Positions 1 through 11,093 of a stretch of DNA of 64,000 bases are shown here, piece by piece. How positions within the stretch are numbered: position 1 is the stretch's first letter; each line of letters starts with the position of its first letter. Origin of the DNA: Rhizopus arrhizus (lineage: Eukaryota > Mucoromycota > Mucoromycetes > Mucorales > Rhizopodaceae); assembly GCA_024220505.1 (NCBI GenBank), contig JAKZZE010000004.1, positions 1-64,000 of the forward strand, in the 5' to 3' direction. The position numbers and the translations under genes are program-made. The notes below the pieces were generated by a model. It was not told the origin of the DNA, made no database searches, and saw only the letters and a program-made list of their open reading frames with translations.

Positions 1-178
1 AACTTTTGGAACAGAAGAAGCGTGTAAGCAGTAAGTATAAAAGTATAACAAAATACTCTTGTATACAATATTGGTAACTCTATTTTTTTCATAAAGTGGA
101 TTTTTTATTAATAATGGAATTTATTATGGAGGCAACATTGTTTACCATTGCAATGTTGCTGAAGGAAGTATTACCTAC

Positions 179-1077
179 ATGGAACAAACAAGAACTACTA
201 AACATTGGAGATGTAATGACATGATAGTTAATCAGGAAACCGGTGAAAAATGTTGTAATGGACGTCAAATAGCTGTACGAAATGCTTCCTTTTTTGGTCA
301 TCGGAACTTACCAAGCTATGACACTTTATCCATTCTTTACTTTTGGAGTTTAAAAATACGCCGCATGACAATATCTACCATGGTTGGATGCTCTCCTAAG
401 GCAGTACGTAAAACATTAACAGATTGGTACCACGTCTTACAAGAAGATTTGCAGCAAAATGACCGTAACATTGGAGGCTATGATGCTGATGGAAATCCAA
501 TCGTGGTAGAAATTGATGAATCAAAGTTTGGAAAAAGAAAATATCATCGTGGACACCGTGTGGAGAGTGTTTGGGTGGTTGGTGGTGTGGAAAAGACACC
601 TGAACGAAAGTGTTTTCTTGTTGTAGTTAATAGCAGAAACACGGAAACGACGGATACAATTATTCAAAATATTGTTGCAGATGGATCCATAGTACATACA
701 GACTGTTGGCGAGCCTATGAAAATATGGTAAACCTTGGAATGAACTTAACACATCGAACTGTCAACCATAATGTAACATTTTGTGATGGCAATCGGCATA
801 CTAACACTATCGAGAGTAACAATAACATTACTATATACAAATGTTTATAGTTCAAGATCATTCTAAAATTTCTTTAGGAACTTGGAATGGAATAAAAATG
901 AATGCAACTCCTGCCCTCAGAACAAAGAAAATGATACCTTGGTTGCTTATTGAATTTATTTGGCAAAGGAAGCACCATAACAATATCTTTAACGGTATAA
1001 TAAGTTGCCTTAAGAACTTTAGCATCGATCGAGTTCAACGTAATCCAGCCTGGTTAGCAGAACTTGCTGCAGAATAA
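179..1077 (+). CDS. Merlin/IS1595-type DDE transposase with one intron
   Basis: Two exons, 179-815 and 878-1077, join in frame to about 278 aa. The proposed 62-nt intron (816-877) starts GTAACA, has CTAAA upstream and ends TTTCTTTAG. Without splicing the frame stops at 850. Seen: catalytic-type motifs VEIDESKFGKRKYHRGH (D113), GSIVHTDCWRAY (D175) and HTNTIE (E212), then TWNGIK and a C-terminal segment typical of ISXO2-like (IS1595/IS1016, Merlin) transposases. Known: these cut and paste DNA with a DDE RNase H-fold core in the nucleus. The ATG at 179 is the first in frame; the frame is open upstream to 95 without another ATG, so an upstream exon is possible. I saw no terminal inverted repeats, so element borders are not given. 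The alternative to the intron is a short insertion that broke the gene. Confidence 0.75.
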
Positions 1078-1779
1078 TAATAATAATAAGAAATAAAAAT
1101 AAAAATAAAAATGTTTGTTGAAATGTTGTTGTTAATATTATCTGCAGCAACCATTATAAATACTTTACGTAAAAAAAATAGCCAAAGTGTTAAGATAATC
1201 AATCAAACAAAAGATATTGTGATAATATTCGTTTTTGTGGGTCTACAATATTAAATACGTTCATTTTAAGACGATTAGATGCTGAACCAATAGTCTTAAC
1301 AAGATTGATTCCAAAACAAATAGAACAGTATTGAGCACAATTTCGGTTTTAAACTGTTATGACCAGCTTTTGCTGTATAAATCAAGCTTATTACAGAATA
1401 GTAATAAAAACGTCAAAACAAAAAAGGGAATACAATGAAGTACGAGCTTCAAGGGAGTTGTTCATGAGAAGAAAACAAGTATTCAATCCAAAAAAAATAT
1501 TGTACAGAAAAAAAGTGAAGTAAATTATACGTTTCCATTGTTGTAATCGCAAGATTAAGTAAAAAAAAAAATAAACAAAAAAACAATAGCAGCAATATAA
1601 AATTAAAATCCTTCTTTATTGCAGATTTCTTTATATTGCGAAAGGGACTCGCTTTATGGATAAAAAGTTGGCATCTATTTATATTCTTTGTGAGCGTAGA
1701 TATAAAAGATATAGACTCGGTCACGATGTCGTGCTGAAGAACCAATGATTAAGCTAAAGCTTGTCAATGATCTAATATA
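1078..1779. other. AT-rich DNA, nothing recognised
   Basis: This stretch opens with TAA/AAAAT microsatellite sequence after the Merlin stop codon. A 98-codon minus-strand ORF at 1449-1745 is low-complexity and Phe/Leu-rich, and I do not regard it as a gene. Confidence 0.5.
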
Positions 1780-2002
1780 TGCATCTGATATTGAACAATA
1801 GAAATAAAAACCAGTCAATTAACTTTGATCTAAGTACTTTTGGAGTTGACAATTGATTAGACGCTCTAGGATGACAGATATTGATCTTATTGTTCTAAAT
1901 TTGGAAAAGTGTCGAATTGTTCAATTATAGTTTAGTCTTTTGTGTATCGTTATTTATTTTAATACAACTGATATCATATAGAAAATAACTATGTTTACAA
2001 CA
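1780..2002. repeat. 223-bp dispersed repeat, copy 1 (possible solo LTR)
   Basis: About 90% matched to 48903-49125 by eye. Both copies are exactly 223 bp, begin TGCATCTGA and end TTTACAACA, the TG...CA form of an LTR. No target duplication is visible at either copy, so a truncated or rearranged LTR or another repeat type is possible. Confidence 0.5.
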
Positions 2003-3594
2003 ACCATAAGAAAATATAATATCAATAATCCTTTTTCTACCTTGTTATATGGCCCCTTATAACCCTCATGATTAAATAGTATAGCGAAAAAGAAATAATC
2101 TGGTATTGTTATTGGTTTTTCAAATAGATTATTTTTAATTTCGTCAACTTTATTAATAGGAGTAGGTCCTTTTGTTTTCAAACTTATTTTTCACTAATTA
2201 CTGACCAACCGTAATTTAAGAATTTCTAGTATTCATTTGTTAAACTATAATATTGTCTTACTAAGTTATCTTTAATATTCATAGTTTTCATTTTTTATCT
2301 AGTAAAATTCAATTCTGTATATTAAGATAAAAATTAGAATAATAGTTTTTCATCATTATACAGTAATGAGTAATAGATGAATATATATGATTATTGTTTA
2401 GGAAAGGGGAGTTTTAGGTAAATATAATATAGCAATCAAAGATAAAGAAATACTGTTAGAACTTGGTATCTCTTTATTAAGTTAAGATAACTATGATTAA
2501 GATTAAAAAATAAATTCTACATGTAAAAAGTGAGAGTATTTATAGACATGATACGGATAAAGAATTAGGACAGATTTATAATCAATTTGACAGAATAGAT
2601 GATTACTATTTCTAATTATTAGTTTAGCCTGTTCCTAGCTTGTATTGTCAATTATGCTATTGGGATGGTTTCAGATATAACTATTTAAGGAGACGGTACG
2701 GATGAATATAAAGACTTTTAGTTCCGTGATTGGATATCATTGCTAACAATAATATCTCAGTCAGGATAAATGTTTTCATGACTAATGATGATCCGGTAGG
2801 TAATCCTCATTCCTTATTCAACATGCTCATACTATCACTAAACTATATTACAACCATGTCATCTTATTTGACTATGTGAAGTTAATATGAATAAAGCTTA
2901 ATATAAAAATCTAATCAAAGTATTTTATTGATCTGTGTTGGGAATAATATTATAAATGATTCCAAGTTATGTCAACATATTATTTAGGATCATATCTGAT
3001 TCCTTTTACTAAAATAAAGTGACTATAATCTTATGTATCCTTAACAATTATTAGATCATTTTTATTTTTGATACAAGACGACATTTCCTTTCTACATCCA
3101 CAATTTTGATGTTCCATTAACTTTCATTACAAATAAGAAATGATTATTATAAAACAAAATCATCATCAAGAAGGCAATTATTCCATGATGCATGAAAAAG
3201 AGACTTTTTATTATTGCTTTCTCCTAAAAAACATATAAATTTGATATCAAATCTGATATCGATCGAAGGAAGAAAAACCCCATACCTTATAAGCAATTAC
3301 ATAATGGGCTTTAAGCAGGTTACATCTTACATTTTCGCACAAAGATATCAGAGGGCAAGATGGCATATTACTTTCCGTTACAATCACTGGAATCCTTCTA
3401 ATCATAATATGCAAAAATAAATTTTGTTGGCCAAACGTTTTTCCAATTTTCTACTGAATGTACTCCAGTTCCCTCAATGGTTAGACTTTTGTTTGACCTA
3501 GTAGCAACATGATGGTCATGCTAGCTATTAGGCGGGAGCTCGTATCCAGTAGCCGATATCAATCTTACTTCCAAACAGTTAGGTGGTTTTGCTC
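2003..3594. other. AT-rich DNA, nothing recognised
   Basis: No coding pattern, RNA gene or repeat shared with the rest of the window was seen. Short ORFs here (for example 1954-2181 minus and 3214-3420 plus) lack recognisable motifs. Confidence 0.5.
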
Positions 3595-4319
3595 CATTTA
3601 GCGATGGATGGGGTGCGGCTAGTGTTTCTACCACAATTCTGAAATTAAGCGGGCAACCACAGGATTTTAGGGTTTAACCATAGCGATAGAAATAATCAGA
3701 GATCCAAGCTTAACTTTAGTCATAGGCCAAATTTTAGCTATAAGCCTATCCATAGGCATAAACATAGTGAGCTATGTGTGAAAATGGCTTTGTGTGATTT
3801 ATAGAGCAAATGGGGTGCACTTAGTATTGGTTATCACTCCGCTTAACTTTAGCCATAAGCCAAATTTTAGCTATAAGCCTAGCCATAGGCACAAAAATAG
3901 TGGACTATGTGTAAAAATCTCTTTGTATGATTTGCATACCAAATGGGGTATGTCTAGTGTTGGTTATTACTCCGCTTAACTTTAGCCATAAGCCAAATTT
4001 TAACTATAAGCCTATCCATAGGCGTAAACATAGAAGGCTATGTGTAAAAATCGCTCTATTTCGTTTCTATGCCCAATGGGGTGCGGCTAGTGTTTCTACC
4101 ACAACTCTGAAATTAAGCGGGCAACCACAGGATTTTAGGGTACAACCTTGAAAATAATCAGAGATTTCAGCTTAACTTTAGCGATAGGCCAAATTTTAGC
4201 TATAAGCCTATCCATAGGCGTAAACATAGTGAGCTATGTGTAAAAATGGCTTTATCGCATTTATAGAGCAAATGGGGTGCATTTAGTGTTGATTATCACT
4301 CCGCTTAACTTTAGCCATA
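3595..4319. repeat. Satellite-like tandem repeat with higher-order structure
   Basis: A unit of about 133 bp recurs (for example from 3839 and again from 3972), each with CCGCTTAACTTTAGCCATA followed by a small palindrome around CCTATCCATAGG. A longer variant with GTGCGGCTAGTGTTTCTACC recurs at 3613 and 4081, a period near 468 bp. Short plus-strand ORFs here (3794-3979, 3927-4151) are by-products of the repetition. The X1 element breaks the array at 4320. Confidence 0.75.
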
Positions 4320-7300
4320 CACTACGGCGCAAAAAATCTCCGCATAACACTCATTGTAGGCGCGGATTAATAAAATAAAGATGCTAAAAATGTCGAATTT
4401 AGCATAATTTAGAATAAAATTGGAATAACATTGGAGTAAAACATGATGCTACATGAACTCTCATACGCTTTCACATAACAATTTAATTGGATGAGGCAAA
4501 ATTGGAGTAAAATGGAGTAAAATTGGTCTAAAGTATAACAATTTAATTGGACGAGGCAGACATTAGCTGTTCTGTATATAAGCAGAGTATGGCTATGTTT
4601 AATCAATTATGTCCAGTAAAATGGGTAGGTTTATTATTGTATAGGGCAGTATAAATGGACAAATTTAAATGATTTAATAATACGATGCTTTATTTATTTT
4701 ATTATTCATTTAATATACATTTGAATAAAAAAAAAAGTAATAACAAAAAAAAAGGAATAATAAAAGAAAAGGAATAACAAAAGAAAAGGAATACAGAATG
4801 AACAGATCCAATATAATTGTACGTCATTACTTACCTGTCCTCGACAATATTCAATGCAACCCATTTAGCAGATTTAATCACTTTCAACAATCTACATTGT
4901 AATCTACATTCAACAGGATGATTAATATTTAAACACATGCAATTTTATTTCTATTTACCAAAATTGTTTTTCTTTTTTTTTTTATCATGTGATGGATAAT
5001 TGTCTTATACAACCATTGTTACTTTTCCTCAAGTCCGTGCGCCTATGCTTTATTGGGTTTCATAATACTCTATCATCATTGCTGTTATCGTTAATATCAT
5101 CACAGTCGCTTCATACAAAATCCACATTGCAAAATAAAACAAAGTATTAAAATCTAATAAATAAAAACATCAGTTAAGAAAAAATAACAAGCAAACAAAT
5201 TATACCTTTTGTCTTGTTTAAACATACTATCTATACAATATGTTGTTGGTTAAGGTTCAATCTATCTGAAGCAGCATAGAGTATAATTTTACCTAATATC
5301 AACAGCATACACAATATGAAACAACACACCAAGCATAGTATACAAAAGCAGAGGATGAATAGTTGCGACAAACTGGTCTACAGCATGATAGAGTATTCAT
5401 TATACAGCTAGGTTGCACACTACAGATAGAGTCAGTAAGGTGTCAAGGTAAGTAGCGGAAAGGAATACAAATAATGATATAAAGAGCAAGGGTTGTTGCA
5501 TGTTGTAATGTAGCTATAAATAAGTTTTCTTTTAATTAGTGAACCATTCGTTAAAAACATCATGTTTGACTAAAGCTCTCGCAATATTTGAAGTAAAAGA
5601 ATACTAGAGCTTACTATAAGCAAAGATAAAAAGAAATAGTTAAAAGGAATACAACATTCAACAACTTTATACCCATGCAACATAACTTTTTTTTTTTTCG
5701 TTTGTAATGCATAAACTTTTTGAGCTGATTTAGTTTTAGCTATTTTGTTCTCAAAACATGATGCATATCAGCAATAAGTAAAAGTATCAAAAACTGTTAA
5801 CAAAGTAGAGTAATAATGAATATACGAAAAAAAAAAAAAAAAAAAAAAGAAAAAAAAAGAAAAGAGCCATAAAAAAAAAAAAAAATAATGCTTTAAAATC
5901 CATGCAAGTTTATTTCGTATAATTAACGTCATAGGACCAATGGCATTGAAGAATAATAACTAAGCTATATAAAAAAGTACCAACATTACCATCATGGAGA
6001 TCTAGTCATGACAAGACAATTCTAAACGACATTTAACAAACAATAGTAGAATTTATTTAACAAAGATAAAACAATAAAAGGAAAAAGAAACAATTCTATT
6101 CTTCTCTTTTTATTTTGACGACGAGAAGTAGGACGAGTGCCAGAACGGGTGGTAGACATAATAGTATGCTTTCCGATCTTTAATGCCTTTTTCTTCATTT
6201 CATTTATGTAGCCTTCTTTTTTTTTTTATTTTTTTATGCTTTTATGCCTATGTCTATGATTTAATAACTTCTTTTTCCATGTTCCTTTTTTTTTTTTTAA
6301 TTATCATCAAAACTCCATCCAAAATATATATCTAATCTTCTCTTATGTATTGCTGTATTCACGTAAATCACTCTTCGACTATAGTCCAAATAAATTCTAT
6401 GCATATGTTTCTATGCTTAAAACCTTTTACAAGAAACTGTTTTCATACCTTTTGTAGCTGTAATAAAAAAAATCGTTTTAAGAGCTTTTAAACAAAGCTT
6501 CAGGTTTTGTATCCGTTAACAAGTTACACTGCAAAATGATATGTTATTTGACACCTCCCATTATCTCTACAGTGCTACGTTGTTGTTAAAGGAATTTATA
6601 ACCTTATATCCAATATGCTAATCAAAATAAGATTTTTTTCATTATGAGTACTGAATTTGTATGCTTTTTTTTTCCTACCAAATAAAGACTTTTTTCTACT
6701 AAATATTTCATAAAGCATAGGACTAAACAAAATGTAGCTCATATTCTGTAAACATACATTAGACACAATGTATATCAACAAACGATCACTATTTACCTTA
6801 AAAAAAAAGCTAATTCTTGTTAAATAATTGTAAAAGTATGTTGTTCAAGTTTCTTCTATAAATCATTAGAATCAAAGGTAAACGGGTTTTTCTTTACCAT
6901 AACTATTTACTTTTACACTTTCACGGAGCCATGTATTAATCGACCATGGTATAATTATAATTCAGGATAAAAGAACAATTTTGATGCAAAGGGGCAAATA
7001 ACTAGATTAAGGTGCAAGATAAATAGTAATAGTTTAATTGTTAGCAAGTGTTTAAAATAGTAAAAATAATTATGAGCCGTAAGAATTTCGTTAGCAGGAT
7101 TACATGAAGAAAGAAAAGAAGTACAATCGGAAGTTTCTTGTACTTTTTGAAACACTTGTAAGTTATAACGACGTCATCCCAGAGCATTTGCAAACTCGTT
7201 TTTTTTATTATTATTATTATTTTTGAAATTCGGTTTATTTTAATTCATGATTACAACAATTATTAGTAGTCAAACAGATTGAATTCCTTTGGCTTCAATT

Positions 7301-8348
7301 AAACTGACTATAACAGAGAAAAAGTATAATAACAAAGGTCAACCTACTCAAATCAATATTTTTACCCGATGAGGAAGTAATTTATAAACAAATTACTTTA
7401 TTGTATATGATCTGAATTTGATAATAGTTTATACAACTCTTTTTTATATCTATTACGCATTTATATTCTTCAGTTTATTCCTCCATATTTAATACAAAAA
7501 AATAAAGATTCACAACTATGACAAATTACTCTCAGTTCAATTAACATAAAAAGTTTGTAATGTAACTCACTAGTAAAAGTATAATGAAGCAGTACTACAA
7601 TTGTATACAAAGAAAAGTTACAGCAATCAAAAAATATCTTGTTTAAATTTGCTAAAATAAATAGAACTAACGGTACAGGCGCATTACTGACTTTTTGCCA
7701 TAATGTTTACATGTCTTCTTTTTTACATTTTAAGTTTTCATTAAAAACATATCAGCTAGAGCACAAGATGTGGAAGTGGTTTAAGATACGACAATTGACA
7801 GAGGCATAAAAAAACGTAAGCTTTGTTCTTTTTTTTTATATTTTTGGCAGTAATGGAGTTATAAGTTATCTCTTTCTTTGTTGTTGCAAATTATCTATTT
7901 TAAAAACAACCACAAAATATAGTTCAAGAAAGAAACAAAAAAGAGAGTCGCAGAACATTTTTTTTTTTAAAAAAATAAAAAATTGTACACAATCTACTTT
8001 CTTTGTAATTGCTTAAAAAACTAATGAAAAGGAATCTTTTTTTACGACCATTACAATCATAATGCAGAAAAATGCAAGTTGTGTAATATCGGTTCGTTAC
8101 GTCTTTTAACAGCAAAACTCAGGTTTTATATAGTTTAAAAAGTGATTTTGCCAAGTAGATCCAGCCCATTTCAATATTTACCTGCAAAAAAAAAAAAAAA
8201 AAGTGGAGCAATAAAAATGAATGGAGCATTTAAAAAAAAAATGCGGAGAACAACCAAAAAATAAACTCAAAAATACACCAGAAGCGCTGTAAAAAAATGC
8301 TGCAACGAGTATTCGTATCCTTCAAGCAGGATTCTTTGCGCCGTAGTG
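4320..8348. mobile_element. X1: non-autonomous CACTA-type DNA transposon
   Basis: The left end is CACTACGGCGCAAA and the right end is its inverse (TTTGCGCCGTAGTG), the CACTA terminus of the EnSpm superfamily. Both sides show TA, but no clear 3-bp target duplication. The right 2.1 kb (about 6175-8348) matches 32770-34960 in inverted orientation, where it adjoins a decayed Tnp2-type gene. Here only the last codons of that gene survive, ending GGRHNSMLSDL and TAA at 6181-6183. The rest, including 4320-6060, is AT-rich and non-coding with many homopolymer runs. X1 is therefore an internally deleted derivative that would need a transposase supplied from elsewhere. Confidence 0.75.
6118..6183 (+). 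pseudogene. C-terminal stub of an X-family Tnp2-type transposase
   Basis: The plus frame reads ...RTGGRHNSMLSDL stop. The same end, VGGRHNGMLSDL stop, closes the longer transposase remnant at 34959 on the minus strand. Upstream coding sequence is absent, which fits an internal deletion. Confidence 0.6.
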
Positions 8349-8959
8349 TATATATACAAAAAAATAGGGATTTTGTTTATAAAAAACAGATTTTTTTATT
8401 TAAATAAAATAGTAATAACAATACATAGTATTTCTTTGCTTGTAACGTTTTAAAAGTGTATTTGACTTACCTAATGTCACCAGAATAGCAGCATCTAATC
8501 TAAAAATACATCAATTAGTCTCGTGGAACTCAAAAAGTTCTCAAAAGAAAAAAAGAAAAAAAAAAGAAAAAAAGAAAAAAAAAAAGGAAAAAAAAAAAAA
8601 AGCCAAGCTCAAGGATTCAAAGACACAAGGATTCAAGGATTAAAGGACTTGGGCACTTAAAGCAAAAGAAAAAAGACATCAGTACTTCAGAACCAAAGCA
8701 AAGACAGAAAAGAGATAGAAGAGGCCAAAGCAAAGCAGCATTCATCTATAATAGATGTTAGCTATCGTGTATATATAATAAAAGTAATAGTACCTTTCTT
8801 TAGATAGACCATGGGAAGAAAACTAGCTAAGCATATACAAGTGGCTAAAAAAGCAGCAGACATCTATAATATTTATTAGCTATTGAGTATATGTAGCAAA
8901 AGTAATAGTACCTTTCTTTAGATGGGCTAAGAGAAAAAACTAACTAAGCTTATACTAAT

Positions 8960-8996
<37 letters not shown>

Positions 8997-10756
8997 AAGC
9001 AGTACGCATCTATAGTAAATATTAGTTATCGAGTATATAGTAAAAGTAATAGTACCTTTCTTTAGATAGACCATGAAAAAAAAAAGAAAAGAAAAAAAGA
9101 CACCAGCCAAGCTTATACCAACAAGTAAAAGAAGAAGCAATGATAATCCTGGGAAAAAGGCTTTATAAAGACCATTTAAATCATAAACAAAGCAGCCAAC
9201 ACAGCTTTACTAAAGTACAAGTACCATTAGAGCAGGAATAGAATATATATAATATTAAGAACTTACCTTTTATAAAAAAGAGAAGAAAAAAAAAAGAAAA
9301 AAAAAAGTAAAGTGCTTTTTTTGTAGCCTTATTTTACTAATGTTACACTTATTCACTGTCTATCCATATTAGAAAACAAAAACAATTGCTTTTCATGTAG
9401 TTTACATTTAACGGTATCCCAAAAGATAACTTATACATTGCTTGAACAAGTTTTATTACTTAAATGCAATATATTTAGGAGGAAGGTTATTATTTTATTT
9501 TATTTTTACTTGAAATAAAAAAAAAAAAAAAAAAAAAAAAAAGATCGGTATCAACAAATTATAGCAGAAAAACAACTTCTTTTTTTTTCTCCCTTGTTTT
9601 GTTTCATGGAATACACTAAATGTCAAAGGTACAAAAGATAAAATAGAATGCTCAAGTATTGATCATATGTAAGTTTATAAAAAAAAAATAATAACAACCA
9701 AGTCTAATGTCGGTGTCTTTTTTTTTTTACATTAGGAATTCCTAATGGGACACATTCGGATGACGAACATGAGCCTCATGAGCAAAGTTGTTCTTTCCAA
9801 CATGATAAAACCATAAGAATATCAAACTTATATTGTTGCTTGTTGTCAAAAAGTCCTTTTTGATAAAGGAAGTTGGCAATGTTAACATCTCTAATGGCTA
9901 ATGGCTAATGGCAAATTACACCCATGTGCAAACATAAAGTAAGTAATGAACTAATATAAGCTTAAAAACATATATTCTATTATGTTATCTGTCATAAAAA
10001 ATAATAAAGCACTTTATTTACTTGAAAAACAAAAAACTGTGCATGTATCTATTAATTATCATTGCCTTGTAACAAGATGTTAACAAAGCTTCTTTTTTTT
10101 TTATTCTTTTTAGAATATACACGTATTCTTTTGTTATAATGTAAAAGCATTTGCATTTTTATAAAACATGTTTACTGTTAGGTTATTGTTTTCATTTGAA
10201 TAAGGAACCTTTTATTGCTATGCTCTCTTTTTTTTTTTTTTTTTTTCACTAGGTCTTTTTTTTAACTTTGTCTTTTTTTTTTACTTTTAATTTTCCAGCT
10301 TCTTTTTTTTCCCAAACACAACTATTTTGTTATGTTCTGTTACACGCTTCAAATGAACTAAGCTAATGATCACAGACTGCCTTCTTAATATGTATTCTTC
10401 TGATCAAAATAATCGCAGAGTGCTTTTGTTTTCCGCATTTTGCCCTCAAAAACAAAAAAAAGTAAATATCGGTCTTTCAACGATAGAGGAGAACAAGCTT
10501 TCCAAAAAAAGAGCATCTGTAAAAAAAGGCATTTCTTTAAAAATGTGAATAACTCCATGAATATTTACCCTACAAATAAAATAATAACATCGTTAAATTT
10601 CTTTATTTTTTTCGCATCTAAATCTTTTTTCAAAATTCGAAAATGATCAATACAGCAAGATTTAATTTTTTTCACGAAAAAAAGTAACAACTTGTTACCC
10701 AAACGAAGAGCAATCTTGCGCAATCCGGTACCTAATTGGAACGATTATTTGCAGTG
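8349..10756. mobile_element. R1: CACTG-ended DNA transposon, left-truncated and non-coding
   Basis: It matches R2 (15790-18534) from the TATATATACAAAAAAATAGGG segment to the right end ATTATTTGCAGTG at 10756. The left 430 bp and left terminus seen in R2 are missing, replaced by X1. It contains three to four copies of a roughly 110-bp subterminal repeat (8740-9130: TCTATAATAxxTATTAGCTAT ... AGTAATAGTACCTTTCTTTAGA), a layout typical of CACTA-type elements. There are long poly-A and poly-T runs and no transposase gene. It abuts a SINE head at 10757, so it probably inserted into that SINE. Confidence 0.7.
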
Positions 10757-10814
10757 AACCACAACCATAACCCATGCGGTAGCGCCTTGACCACTACGAA
10801 AAACACCCACACCT
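10757..10814 (-). mobile_element. S0: 5' head fragment of a tRNA-derived SINE
   Basis: 58 bp matching the 5' end of S1-S3 on the minus strand (AGGTGTGGGTGTTTxTCGTAGTGG...). The rest is lost at the R1 junction. It is the outermost and so the oldest preserved member of the stack on the tRNA-Ala gene. Confidence 0.7.
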
Positions 10815-10829
10815 GGGGAAATGGTGTAG
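10815..10829 (+). repeat. 15-bp tRNA-Ala target duplication
   Basis: GGGGAAATGGTGTAG, identical to nt 1-15 of the tRNA-Ala gene at 30307. It separates S0 from the 3' end of LINE1. Confidence 0.9.
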
Positions 10830-11093
10830 ACGAAAATTTTTATTAATATATATAAGGAGTATATTGACAAGCGATAAATATCATGATAGTCATACTCAAG
10901 AAACAAAAGAGAAGAGACAAGAAACAAAAAACACTCGCAGAGCACACAAGAGCGAAAAAAAGGAAGGAGAAAAGGCCAATGGAAGCGCTAACTACTGAGC
11001 AACTCGTCAACACCATGGACTCCTCCGCATCGTGCACTAGAATGGTTTGGCAGTGGGAGGTAGAAGCCAGAGGGTGGATCAGAGCGCTTGTCA

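Noticed and set aside
1449..1745. 98-codon minus-strand ORF
   Set aside because: Low-complexity Phe/Leu-rich sequence, no start context, no motif and no repeat support.
3595..4319. CRISPR-like array
   Set aside because: Units are about 133 bp without unique spacers; the genome is eukaryotic; this is a satellite.
5824..5884. Long homopolymer runs here and elsewhere as poly-A tails of retroposons
   Set aside because: The runs lie inside the X and R arms without an adjoining element end or target duplication.
6105..6165. A minus-strand start, MSTTRSGTRPTSRR, at the inner edge of X1
   Set aside because: The plus frame over the same bases gives the transposase C-terminus GGRHNSMLSDL, which is confirmed at 34959 in X2.
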